From Halomonas sp. (GTDB lineage: Bacteria > Pseudomonadota > Gammaproteobacteria > Pseudomonadales > Halomonadaceae): a stretch of DNA of 54,385 nucleotides. This document shows, piece by piece, positions 44,687-51,584 of this stretch. The stretch spans positions 1 through 54,385 of the forward strand of contig NZ_JAFIFK010000022.1 in assembly GCF_020832045.1 (NCBI RefSeq), read 5' to 3'. Under the pieces are notes generated by a model, which was not told the origin of the DNA, made no database searches, and worked only from the letters and a program-made list of their open reading frames with translations. A program made the translations under genes and the position numbers. Numbering within the stretch: position 1 is the stretch's first letter; each line of letters begins with the position of its first letter.

Positions 44687-45649
44687 ATGGCGAAGAACCT
44701 AGTGGAGTACATCCTTGAGAACACGGATCTCAAGCAGAAAGACATTGCGGAGCGTCTTGGGGTAAGTCGTGGGCAGGTCTCAAAGTGGAAAGCTGGTGAG
44801 TACATCTCGGATGTTAAATCCGAGCAACTTCGGGAGCTGGCTGGGGTCTTCGGCGATGATATAGAGTGGGTAGAGGTTGTCAAAACCAAGAAGAACGCAC
44901 AGGCTTGGCTGCAATTCGCTTACGAAGCTGACTCTGAATGGAATTCACTTGGCGGCTCTGATGATGAGTGGGCATCCTTGACCGTAAGAAGCATTCTTCT
45001 TGAGCTTAAAGAATCAGGTATAGATATCCCCCCCCATCCTCCTAGGCTTGATGAGGAGGGCGAACCCATCGACAACACAGAGTTCGTCTCCTTCTTCTAC
45101 AACTTCATGGAAAATTATGGGGTACTGAATGAGTGGATGCGTATTCATTTTTCAGATGATGATGAGTCCGACCTGTTTGAGCAGATGATGGAACTAGAAA
45201 ACTTCTTGCCGGCACTAGCGCTTAGACATTCAGAGAATGATGTTCTCGCAGGTATCGGGGCTGATCTTGATAGGGTTATGGCGCACTGCAGAGCTAGGGA
45301 AATTGAAGCTAGGAAAATAATTCGTGATTACTGCACCACACGAACAAGGAAAAACCTCCCTCTCATTCATAACTATTTTGCTTTGATTGAGGACCACCCC
45401 TACGGCCTTGACGATGAGGTATATGCGTCTATTTTGCCGACAATGGAAGACCAGCTACCCTATGCTGATCGCCAAACCATCGCCTTCTTGTCAGAACAAA
45501 ACGACATGCTTTATGCATTGCATCGTAAACTCGACTTACTTCTCAGCGAGGAGCAAAAAACAATATTGAGAAAAATGAATGACACTGAAGAAAAGTACAA
45601 CCACTACCTCAACATACCCGAAGACTCTGAGACACACGAAGACAGATAA
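44687..45649 (+). CDS. Island HTH regulator
   Basis: 320 residues. Residues 5-60 form an XRE-type helix-turn-helix: LVEYILENTDLKQKDIAERLGVSRGQVSKWKAGEYI, with the recognition helix around SRGQVSKWK. The remaining 260 residues are acidic and mostly helical with no domain I know (segments such as EWASLTVRSILLELKESGIDIPPHPP and FFYNFMENYGVLNEWMRIHFSDDDE). It probably controls the recombinase, which begins 11 bases after its stop, and itself through the double operator upstream. GC content is lower than in the chromosome. It resembles phage-type repressors in layout only. Confidence 0.8.
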   Translation: MAKNLVEYILENTDLKQKDIAERLGVSRGQVSKWKAGEYISDVKSEQLRELAGVFGDDIEWVEVVKTKKNAQAWLQFAYEADSEWNSLGGSDDEWASLTVRSILLELKESGIDIPPHPPRLDEEGEPIDNTEFVSFFYNFMENYGVLNEWMRIHFSDDDESDLFEQMMELENFLPALALRHSENDVLAGIGADLDRVMAHCRAREIEARKIIRDYCTTRTRKNLPLIHNYFALIEDHPYGLDDEVYASILPTMEDQLPYADRQTIAFLSEQNDMLYALHRKLDLLLSEEQKTILRKMNDTEEKYNHYLNIPEDSETHEDR

Positions 45650-45660
45650 AGGGTTGCCCA

Positions 45661-47223
45661 ATGACCGACAAGCAAAAGGCCCACGCCAAAGCATATAGCT
45701 ATCTTCGCTTCTCAACCCCTGAGCAGATGAAGGGGGATAGCTTCAGGCGTCAGACAAGCCTCGCCCAACAGTACGCCGAACGACATGGGCTGGAGCTTGA
45801 CGAGCACAGCTTCGAAGATCTCGGCATCTCCGCATATCAAGGGAGGAACCAAGAGGCTGGCGCCCTAAAAATGTTCCTCATAGCTGTCGAGGAAGGAATC
45901 ATTGAACGAGGGTCTTATCTACTAGTGGAGTCCCTCGACAGGATTTCCCGGCAGTCCGCCCGCAAGGCGTCCAGCCTACTCGGGGATATCTGTGATATGG
46001 GTATCACTGTGGTAACCCTGTTCGATGGAAAACTATACGATCAGGAGACTCTCGACCGAGATCCTGTCGCCTTCATCATGGCTGTACTTATCTTCATGCG
46101 GGCTAACGAAGAGTCAGCTACCAAGGCCCGTAGGCTCCGCTCCGTGTGGGAAGGGAAGCGCAAGAGAATTGCAGCAGGTGAAAGCATTCGCCTGACCTCC
46201 CGTGGCCCTCAGTGGCTTCGCCCTACCGTCGACGGCCTGTCCTTCGAAATCATCCCAGAGCGGGGTGCAGTGGTACGCCGCATCTTCTCCATGGCTCTGG
46301 ATGGTATTGGCAAGCAGTCCATCACCGAGAAGCTAAATACCGATGGTGTCCCGGTCTTCGGTCGAGGACAGCACTGGCATACAAGTTACGTCGACAAGAT
46401 TCTGAACAACCCGGCAACCTACGGGACGCTTGTCCCTTTTACAAGCCAGCCTGAAAAGAAGGCCGACAGGAAAGCCTGTGATCCTATAGAGGGCTACTTC
46501 CCGGCTGTGATTGACCGCGAGACCTTCGAGCGTTTTCAGTCACTGAAGGCAAGCAAGGCGCCAAGGCGTGGGCGTCACTCTCAGCAGCCCCTCAAGAACA
46601 TCCTAGGGGGACTAGCAACCTGCCCATTGTGCGACGGCATCATGACGCGGGTCAGCAAGAACGAGGCTAAGGGGTGGGTCTACCTCGCATGTCAGAGGGC
46701 AAAGCAAGGCGCTGGTTGTTCCTATAATGCTGTCAGATACGACTTGATCGAACCAGCCATACGCAATCAGCTGCTCCACCTCATAGATGACTGCCCGAGC
46801 GGGGATGACTCCCTTGACGATAAGATTCAGCAGGTAAGGAGCAACCTTGAAGGTGTTGAAGGTGCCTTGTCCAATATCCTTGAATCCATCGAAAACGGTC
46901 TGAACCCGAAAGAGTACCCGACGATTGGCGAGAGGCTGGCCGATATTCAGAACGAGCGAGATACTCTGCAAGGGGTGCTATCGGAGCTTCTTCAGCGGCA
47001 AACGACCTTCAGCGGCGACATGGCCACGCGTCGAGCTACCAAGCTAGGCAAGACAATACAAGAGCACCCAGACGATAGAACGATGATCAACTCGCATATG
47101 CGTGAGTGCTTTTCAAAGGTTGTCATCGACTTTCTGTCCGGGGATCTCGTGTTCCACTGGAAGCATGGCGGCGAGACACGCCTGATGTACAAAGAGCCAG
47201 CCTTCGAGAGTGTCGACTTATAG
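45661..47223 (+). CDS. Large serine recombinase (island integrase)
   Basis: 520 residues in the canonical order: resolvase catalytic domain (residues 8-160) with nucleophile Ser18 in YLRFSTPEQ and the LLVESLDRISRQ active-site helix; recombinase domain (180-290; GPQWLRPTVDGLSFEIIPERG, NTDGVPVFGRGQHWH, ILNNPATYGTLVPF); zinc-ribbon with C321-x2-C324 (CPLCDGIMTR) and a second Cys pair (LACQRAKQGAGCSY); then a coiled coil (380-440). Such enzymes integrate elements at a short attB without host factors and need a directionality factor to excise. The gene lies close to the attL end, as expected for an integrase. Confidence 0.93.
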   Translation: MTDKQKAHAKAYSYLRFSTPEQMKGDSFRRQTSLAQQYAERHGLELDEHSFEDLGISAYQGRNQEAGALKMFLIAVEEGIIERGSYLLVESLDRISRQSARKASSLLGDICDMGITVVTLFDGKLYDQETLDRDPVAFIMAVLIFMRANEESATKARRLRSVWEGKRKRIAAGESIRLTSRGPQWLRPTVDGLSFEIIPERGAVVRRIFSMALDGIGKQSITEKLNTDGVPVFGRGQHWHTSYVDKILNNPATYGTLVPFTSQPEKKADRKACDPIEGYFPAVIDRETFERFQSLKASKAPRRGRHSQQPLKNILGGLATCPLCDGIMTRVSKNEAKGWVYLACQRAKQGAGCSYNAVRYDLIEPAIRNQLLHLIDDCPSGDDSLDDKIQQVRSNLEGVEGALSNILESIENGLNPKEYPTIGERLADIQNERDTLQGVLSELLQRQTTFSGDMATRRATKLGKTIQEHPDDRTMINSHMRECFSKVVIDFLSGDLVFHWKHGGETRLMYKEPAFESVDL

Positions 47224-47500
47224 GTTCACCTGGCATAGATACCTGAACGTCTTCCATGCTGGGCCGTGAACAACGAACAGATCCTTGAGCTGGACCCGTG
47301 GCGGCGCATCGGCACCCGGGTGGTGATAAAAGACTGAGGCAAGCGGGAGTTGGCGGAAGAGTGTGGGAGCATTCTAAAACGGGTGCTCCCAATGAAACAG
47401 TGGCTTACCTTCAGCTGTCTACTCGTCAATGTACCGCTAATTTGTTACACTGGCAAGATCATGGGTTGGCGAGCAGCGCGTATGGGCTTGGTCTGCTTTC
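47224..47500. other. Spacer after the recombinase; possible gene remnant
   Basis: No intact gene. One plus-strand frame reads ILELDPWRRIGTRVVIKD then a stop, and continues in the same frame as KRELAEECGSILKRVLPMKQW, which looks like a decayed protein end, but I cannot name it. TTGTTACACT at about 47442-47451 may be part of a promoter for the nuclease gene. Confidence 0.35.
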
Positions 47501-48595
47501 ATGTCTGAAAAGCACGACTTTAATAAAATTGAGATCATTATGTCACAAGTCTTTGACTATGCAAAAATAGAAATCGAAGCTCAGCAAAACAGTAATTATA
47601 GAGCAAGAGAAATTATAGAGCTTTTCGCTTCTGTGCTAATAAAAGAAAATGCATTAAAATGGTTTTATTATACTGAAAGAAAAGCTCTTCAAGAGTCTGT
47701 GGAAGAAATTTTTATAAGCTATTTCGAAGAAAAAAACTATAAAGAAATTTATAGCGGTTTAAATCAAGATGATATTGACCGGCTTGTAAATGAGCGCACA
47801 GAGTGGTCCGACTGGGGTTTAAGAGTTGAGAACCTTTGGCTGGCGGTTGGTTTTGAGAATACAGTTAAAAATCGTATTGATAAAGATATTGATGTGTTGA
47901 CGAGAAAAAAAAGGGAGTTGATCTATGTCGATGAGTTTGGGGACGAGATATCTTATCTCTGGGAAGAAGAATTAGAGCAATATGTAGAAAATAAACTATC
48001 TTCGGAAGTTTGGGGATACGTTTGGAAAAACAAAGAAGCCGTACAAGAGTTTTTGTTTAACTTCAAGGGATATGACGGAAGCTTTGATGATTTTCTTCAA
48101 GGAATTTCTAGGTGTGGATACAAAATAAGAGATATTGTGGAAGGTAAAATGGCAGAAAATGAAGGGTTATGTGAACTTGAGAGTGAACTGACAAATGGAA
48201 CCATCGTTAATAATATCGAGGAATCTGACCAACCTAACTTGCTCGTAATGAGTGGGCGCGATTTTGAACACTACTTAGCTTTTAGAATAAATAACGAAAC
48301 CACCTTTAACGCTAAGGTCACCCGTGGATCAGGTGATCAAGGAGCAGACCTGATCGTACGGGGTATAGGTTTGTCAGCCGTTATCCAAACAAAACTATAC
48401 AACGCAAAGGTAGGCAACAAAGCAATACAAGAAGCTTTTTCCGCTAGGCGGTTTTATGGCACCGGCTTGGCCTTTGTTGTGACTAATGCAGGGTTTACTA
48501 AATCCGCCTTGGAGTTAGCAGAGAAAACAGGAGTGCTTGCCTTAAATGAAAAAACATTCATTGAGTTCTTGCAAGCCATGGGCAGCCTTAATTAA
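47501..48595 (+). CDS. Mrr-like nuclease with an uncharacterised N-terminal domain
   Basis: 364 residues from ATG 47501; ATG 47540 is an alternative with a slightly better ribosome site. The C-terminal third is an Mrr-type PD-(D/E)xK domain: MSGRDFEHYLAFRI (E256), GSGDQGADLIVRG (D283), VIQTKLY (Q296-x-K298), VGNKAIQEAFSARRFYGTGLAFVVTNAGFTKSALELA split over the last helices. Residues 1-240 are acidic, helical and unknown to me. The gene is far richer in A+T than its neighbours, so it entered separately. Mrr domains act in type IV restriction and other DNA-directed defence; a cytotoxic or anti-phage role is inferred. Confidence 0.82.
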   Translation: MSEKHDFNKIEIIMSQVFDYAKIEIEAQQNSNYRAREIIELFASVLIKENALKWFYYTERKALQESVEEIFISYFEEKNYKEIYSGLNQDDIDRLVNERTEWSDWGLRVENLWLAVGFENTVKNRIDKDIDVLTRKKRELIYVDEFGDEISYLWEEELEQYVENKLSSEVWGYVWKNKEAVQEFLFNFKGYDGSFDDFLQGISRCGYKIRDIVEGKMAENEGLCELESELTNGTIVNNIEESDQPNLLVMSGRDFEHYLAFRINNETTFNAKVTRGSGDQGADLIVRGIGLSAVIQTKLYNAKVGNKAIQEAFSARRFYGTGLAFVVTNAGFTKSALELAEKTGVLALNEKTFIEFLQAMGSLN

Positions 48596-48746
48596 GCTAT
48601 TTCGTATGGGCTTGTAGTGCAGTACATTGTTGCGATTTCTGGCGATTGGTTCAAAGGTTGATCTAAAAAATATATGACTCAAACCTGACTATTATACGAA
48701 ACTTGAAAAATGAAACCATACTTCCAACCATTAATGTACATTCCCT

Positions 48747-49316
48747 TTAATTTTTACTTGCATTTCGACAGGCTCGCTTCACCGAAGCTGTTGAGATTTT
48801 GAAGTGATCTGCTGTGTCTTTAATGCTGGCGCTGTTCTCCTGACGCCATTGAGCCACGGCTCCATCATTGATGACTTTTTCCCGACCCAAGTTCTTCCCT
48901 TCTGCCCTGGCTCGCTCCAGCCCTGCCAATTGACGCTCCTTGATGTTCGACCGCTCCAGCTCAGCGAGTCCCGCCAGCATGGTGAGCATCATCTTGCCCA
49001 TGGGTGTCGAGAGGTCGAAGCCTTCACGGATGGAGAGCACAGCCACGCCCTTGGTCTTGAGTGCCTCGACCGTCTCCAGCACATCAATGGTGTTCCTTCC
49101 CAGCCGGTCGATGGCATAGACCACCACGGTATCGCCTTCCCTGACGTAGCTCAGAAGCTGGCTGAATCCGGCCCTGTCCTTGGCCTTGATGGCTCCTGAG
49201 GTCGCCTCGTCACTGAACCAGCGGGCTACCTTGTAGCGGCTTTCAATCCTGTGGCGCTGGGCGTTGGTGGTCTGGTCATCGGTGCTGACACGGACATAGG
49301 CGATAGTGGCGGACAT
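48747..49316 (-). CDS. Small serine recombinase (resolvase/invertase family)
   Basis: 189 residues. N-terminal catalytic domain with Ser11 in AYVRVSTDDQT, the YAIDRLGRN active-site helix, and STPMGKMMLTMLAGLAELERSNIKERQLAGLERARAEGKNLGR split around residues 104-146, the dimer/E helix. The C-terminal helix-turn-helix (IKDTADHFKISTASVKRAC) binds DNA. Length and order are those of Tn3 resolvases and DNA invertases. A set of inverted and direct repeats directly upstream is a candidate recombination site. It is transcribed against the other genes and may derive from an older transposon inside the island. Confidence 0.92.
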   Translation of the reverse strand: MSATIAYVRVSTDDQTTNAQRHRIESRYKVARWFSDEATSGAIKAKDRAGFSQLLSYVREGDTVVVYAIDRLGRNTIDVLETVEALKTKGVAVLSIREGFDLSTPMGKMMLTMLAGLAELERSNIKERQLAGLERARAEGKNLGREKVINDGAVAQWRQENSASIKDTADHFKISTASVKRACRNASKN

Positions 49317-49335
49317 GGCTGGCCTCTCCCTGCTT

Positions 49336-49455
49336 ATGGCTCATAAGGTATGGCTCATAACCTACAAGGTGGCTCACAGAAAAGCAACAGCTTTGATCCA
49401 TAGCATAGCGTCTTCGTCTCGTCTAGCTCACAGGGTACACCTTATGAGCCAGCTT
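49336..49455. repeat. res-like repeat array upstream of the resolvase
   Basis: TGGCTCATAAGGT (49337-49349) recurs as a perfect inverted copy at 49439-49451. Between them are partial copies ATGGCTCATAACCT (49350-49363), GTGGCTCACAG (49369-49379) and TAGCTCACAGGGT (49424-49436). Five related 10-13 base units in about 115 bases next to a resolvase gene fit a res site with several recombinase-binding subsites; the resolvase promoter must lie in it. Confidence 0.65.
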
Positions 49456-49460
49456 GAGAC

Positions 49461-49611
49461 GAGCTGAGGGAGCCTGTAGCAGTCCTAAGAGCTGCGCCAC
49501 AGGAGAGGCGGTACATTGGCTAGGCTTCACAGTAGGACGCCGTACAGGCGCTCTGTGGTGTGGCCTTATCGGCTCTCGTCCTGACTGCTACCTGTCCTCC
49601 CTCGCTGAGTC
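49461..49611. repeat. Imperfect 150-base inverted repeat
   Basis: GAGGGAG...GTAGCAGTC (49466-49484) faces GACTGCTAC...CTCCCTC (49583-49603), with further matching AGAGC/GCTCT inside. The arms are about 20-25 bases and the spacer about 95. Together with the res-like array it fills the 485-base gap between resolvase and rnhA (49317-49801), in which I find no credible gene; the rest, 49612-49800, is G/C-rich without clear structure. Confidence 0.5.
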
Positions 49612-49801
49612 TTACGGATCTCAGGCAGGATGGTCTTGTAGCCGTGGCGGTTGCCGATCCATGGCCAGAACCTCCCCCTCCCCCTTGCATGAGGCGAGCC
49701 TGTAGGTGCGCTCCCTCCATGTTCAAGCGCAGGGTGGGGGTGATGGGGGGATAATGCCGCAGCGGAGTACGTGGGTGCCGGTTCACATTTCTGCCGTAAA
49801 A

Positions 49802-50380
49802 TCATGCCGGAACTACACCACCGAACAGACCGCCCTCAGGAATCCCGCACCTGTCGAGATGATCCCGTGTATCTCCGGGCTGGAAGTGGGCCAGATCGAA
49901 GGTGTGACCGTGAGCGGCAACTACAGCCATCTTGTCGGCCAGCTCGTTCATCGGGTGCCCGTTGTGGCCTTTTACCCAGTGGATATCCACTGACCGGGTG
50001 GACAGCAGTTCATCCAGCTCCTGCCAGAGGTCGAGATTCTCCACGGGCTTTCTCTGGGAGTTGCGCCAACCGTTCTTCTTCCAGTTGTGACGCCACAGGT
50101 TGCAGCCCTGGGCCACGTAATTGCTGTCGGTGAAGATGATGACGGGTGCTTCTGACCAGTCCGAGCGTATGGCCTTCAAGCCCTCAATGATGGCGGTCAG
50201 CTCCATGCGGTTGGAGGTGGTCGGCTCTACCTTGCCGCTGAGGCGTCTTTGCTCCTGGGGATACTCCAGTACCACAGCCCATCCTCCGAAGGCGAAGGGG
50301 GAGCCGTTGTTGATACAGGAGCCGTCCGTGTAGAGGGTGACGGTCAAGTGAGTGGGCAGCGCTGTGTTGATGATGTTCAT
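49802..50380 (-). CDS. rnhA: Ribonuclease HI
   Basis: 192 residues, longer than E. coli RNase HI (155) by a C-terminal tail of about 40. It cleaves RNA in RNA:DNA hybrids. All four carboxylates are visible: TLYTDGSC (Asp), SNRMELTAIIEGL (Glu), IIFTDSNYV (Asp), and NGHPMNELADKMA (Asp), plus the WVKGHNGHP histidine loop. The basic handle region (WRHNWKKNGWRNSQRKP) is present, so it should bind hybrids well. A chromosomal rnhA is expected elsewhere; a second copy in a mobile island without reverse transcriptase or plasmid replication genes is unusual. Confidence 0.92.
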   Translation of the reverse strand: MNIINTALPTHLTVTLYTDGSCINNGSPFAFGGWAVVLEYPQEQRRLSGKVEPTTSNRMELTAIIEGLKAIRSDWSEAPVIIFTDSNYVAQGCNLWRHNWKKNGWRNSQRKPVENLDLWQELDELLSTRSVDIHWVKGHNGHPMNELADKMAVVAAHGHTFDLAHFQPGDTRDHLDRCGIPEGGLFGGVVPA

Positions 50381-50472
50381 GGGTGTATGTCCTCATTGTC
50401 GAAGGCGACAGTCCCCACAGGCAACGGACCCAGCGAACGGACATACGCCGTTGCTCTGTCTATCGCCTTCGA
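50381..50472 (-). promoter_or_regulatory. Highly structured region upstream of island rnhA
   Basis: Several overlapping inverted repeats: GGTGTATGTCC with GGACATACGCC (50382-50392, 50439-50449); local hairpin TGTCG-AAGG-CGACA (50397-50410); TCGAAGGCGA with TCGCCTTCGA (50399-50408, 50463-50472), which uses the same bases; and GCAACGG with CCGTTGC (50421-50427, 50448-50454). The pairings exclude one another, as in switch-like leaders. Role unknown. Confidence 0.5.
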
Positions 50473-50564
50473 GAATGTCACTGGGTGGGTTAACTACTAG
50501 ACTGGCTTGGGGAAAGCCGTTGAGATGTCCGACAGGGGTATAGAGAAGCTGACCATCATCACCG

Positions 50565-50611
50565 TCATCATTACCTGACAAGAACAGAGGTTGTCAGGAT
50601 TCATCATTACC
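50565..50611. repeat. Hairpin flanked by 11-base direct repeats
   Basis: TCATCATTACC occurs at 50565-50575 and 50601-50611 on either side of CCTGACAA/TTGTCAGG (50574-50581, 50591-50598; 9-nt loop). It could be a protein-binding or processing site. The remainder of the 390-base gap 50381-50770 contains this, the structured rnhA upstream region and a minus-strand terminator, but no gene I can support. Confidence 0.5.
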
Positions 50612-50652
50612 AGCATCCTTTTTATTGCGTAAAAGTCGATAATGTGGTAGTG

Positions 50653-50694
50653 AAAAAACCCCTATAGTTTGTCTTTAAGTCTCATCTATAGAGG
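50653..50694 (-). terminator. Intrinsic terminator of the KilA-N-like gene
   Basis: On the minus strand CCTCTATAG pairs with CTATAGGGG (9 pairs, one G-U) across an 18-nt loop, followed by six T. It lies about 80 bases after the stop of the minus-strand gene at 50771-51070. Confidence 0.7.
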
Positions 50695-50770
50695 CTTCTT
50701 TCTTCTAGGCAGGGATGGGGGTGATGGTATAGGTCACTCTCTTGCAGTCACCGGTCAGACGGTCCACAGG

Positions 50771-51070
50771 TCAGGCTTTGAGCTGCTGAGCTTTGGGCGC
50801 TTCTTCTCTACAACTGTCCAGTAATCGAACGTCGCCGATCTTGCTGACAACTGGCATGGTTTCGTTTGAGGTGAATTCATCGATCATCTGGCCACACGCC
50901 ACGGCAACGTGGGCGCCCAGCCAAAGAGCGAAGAACGTAGGCACCTTGGGATGTGCCCAGGTGCCGTGCTGGGGATGGAACGGTCGCCGGGAACCTTTAC
51001 GAGTTAGGTCCGTGATTTTTACGGTCCTAGCCAACTCCTTCAGATACACCTTGGTCTCGGGACCGGTCAT
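50771..51070 (-). CDS. Short KilA-N-domain-like protein
   Basis: 99 residues from ATG 51070 (GAGG 5-9 bases upstream; GTG 51076 also possible). The stretch GTWAHPKVPTFFALWLGAHVAVACGQMIDEF resembles the second half of the KilA-N domain, whose hallmark is G-T-W-x-H-P-x-L-A...W-L-S-x-x-F-A. The first half, normally with Y-x-N-A-T-x-L, is reduced to VYLKELARTVKITDLTRKGS. KilA-N proteins of phages and plasmids bind DNA. This may be a shortened but live gene (own ribosome site and terminator) or a remnant. Annotated with moderate confidence. Confidence 0.55.
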   Translation of the reverse strand: MTGPETKVYLKELARTVKITDLTRKGSRRPFHPQHGTWAHPKVPTFFALWLGAHVAVACGQMIDEFTSNETMPVVSKIGDVRLLDSCREEAPKAQQLKA

Positions 51071-51201
51071 GGCCACCTCGCAGTGGATGACAAAACGCGC
51101 CCCTTTCCGCTCCCATCATTCCTTTAGGACTGACTAAGGTTCGCCGCACTGGCTGCCCAGGACCCCTTGTCACCCACTGGTTACGCAGCGCCTCGCCCTG
51201 C

Positions 51202-51263
51202 GCACACTATTTTATGTGCTATACACATTTTTCTATGTGCATACAGCCACGACCTGATATGAT
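51202..51263 (+). promoter_or_regulatory. Promoter and operator of the restriction-modification operon
   Basis: -10 TATGAT (51258-51263) ends 6 bases before the regulator ATG at 51270, so the transcript should start at or next to the ATG and be leaderless; there is no ribosome site. Upstream, TATGTGC occurs at 51213-51219 and 51234-51240 (21 bases apart), with inverted CACAT (51224-51228) between and GCACA/TGTGC (51202-51219). The right copy covers the -35 position. This is the layout of C-protein control of restriction-modification operons. Confidence 0.6.
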
Positions 51264-51269
51264 ATTTTC

Positions 51270-51584
51270 ATGACCTACAAAGAGTTCCTGCGGCAACTCG
51301 GCAAGGCGGGGCTCACGGTGAAGGAGTTCAGCGAGCTGGTTGGAATGAACCGCAATTCAGTCTCGAACTACGCTGGGCGGACTTCGGTTCCGACCCATTT
51401 AGCAGTCATTTCCAAGCTGATGGGAGAGATGGCGGAACAGGGAATCGACTTCAGACAGACACTCGAGGGGCTGGAAGCAGTCCCTAAGAAGCCAAGAGGC
51501 GCTAGCAAGCATCGCCGTTTGGCTGATGTGCAAGACAGGAGTGAAGGAACAGTGAGAAGGACGAAGGGTGGTCAGGATGAGTAG
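51270..51584 (+). CDS. Small HTH regulator of the restriction-modification operon
   Basis: 104 residues. An XRE-like helix-turn-helix occupies residues 3-60: FLRQLGKAGLTVKEFSELVGMNRNSVSNYAGRT, recognition helix near NRNSVSNY. The C-terminal 30 residues are basic and probably disordered (KKPRGASKHRRLADVQ). The gene overlaps the methyltransferase start by 8 bases and is driven by a promoter with repeat operators, so it probably times restriction and modification as C proteins do. Its sequence is not that of the usual C.EcoRV/C.PvuII type as far as I can tell, so the function is inferred from position. Confidence 0.75.
   Translation: MTYKEFLRQLGKAGLTVKEFSELVGMNRNSVSNYAGRTSVPTHLAVISKLMGEMAEQGIDFRQTLEGLEAVPKKPRGASKHRRLADVQDRSEGTVRRTKGGQDE

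Noticed and set aside
49454..49705. Possible small genes on both strands between resolvase and rnhA
   Set aside because: No ribosome sites, no recognisable domains, and the interval is occupied by inverted repeats.
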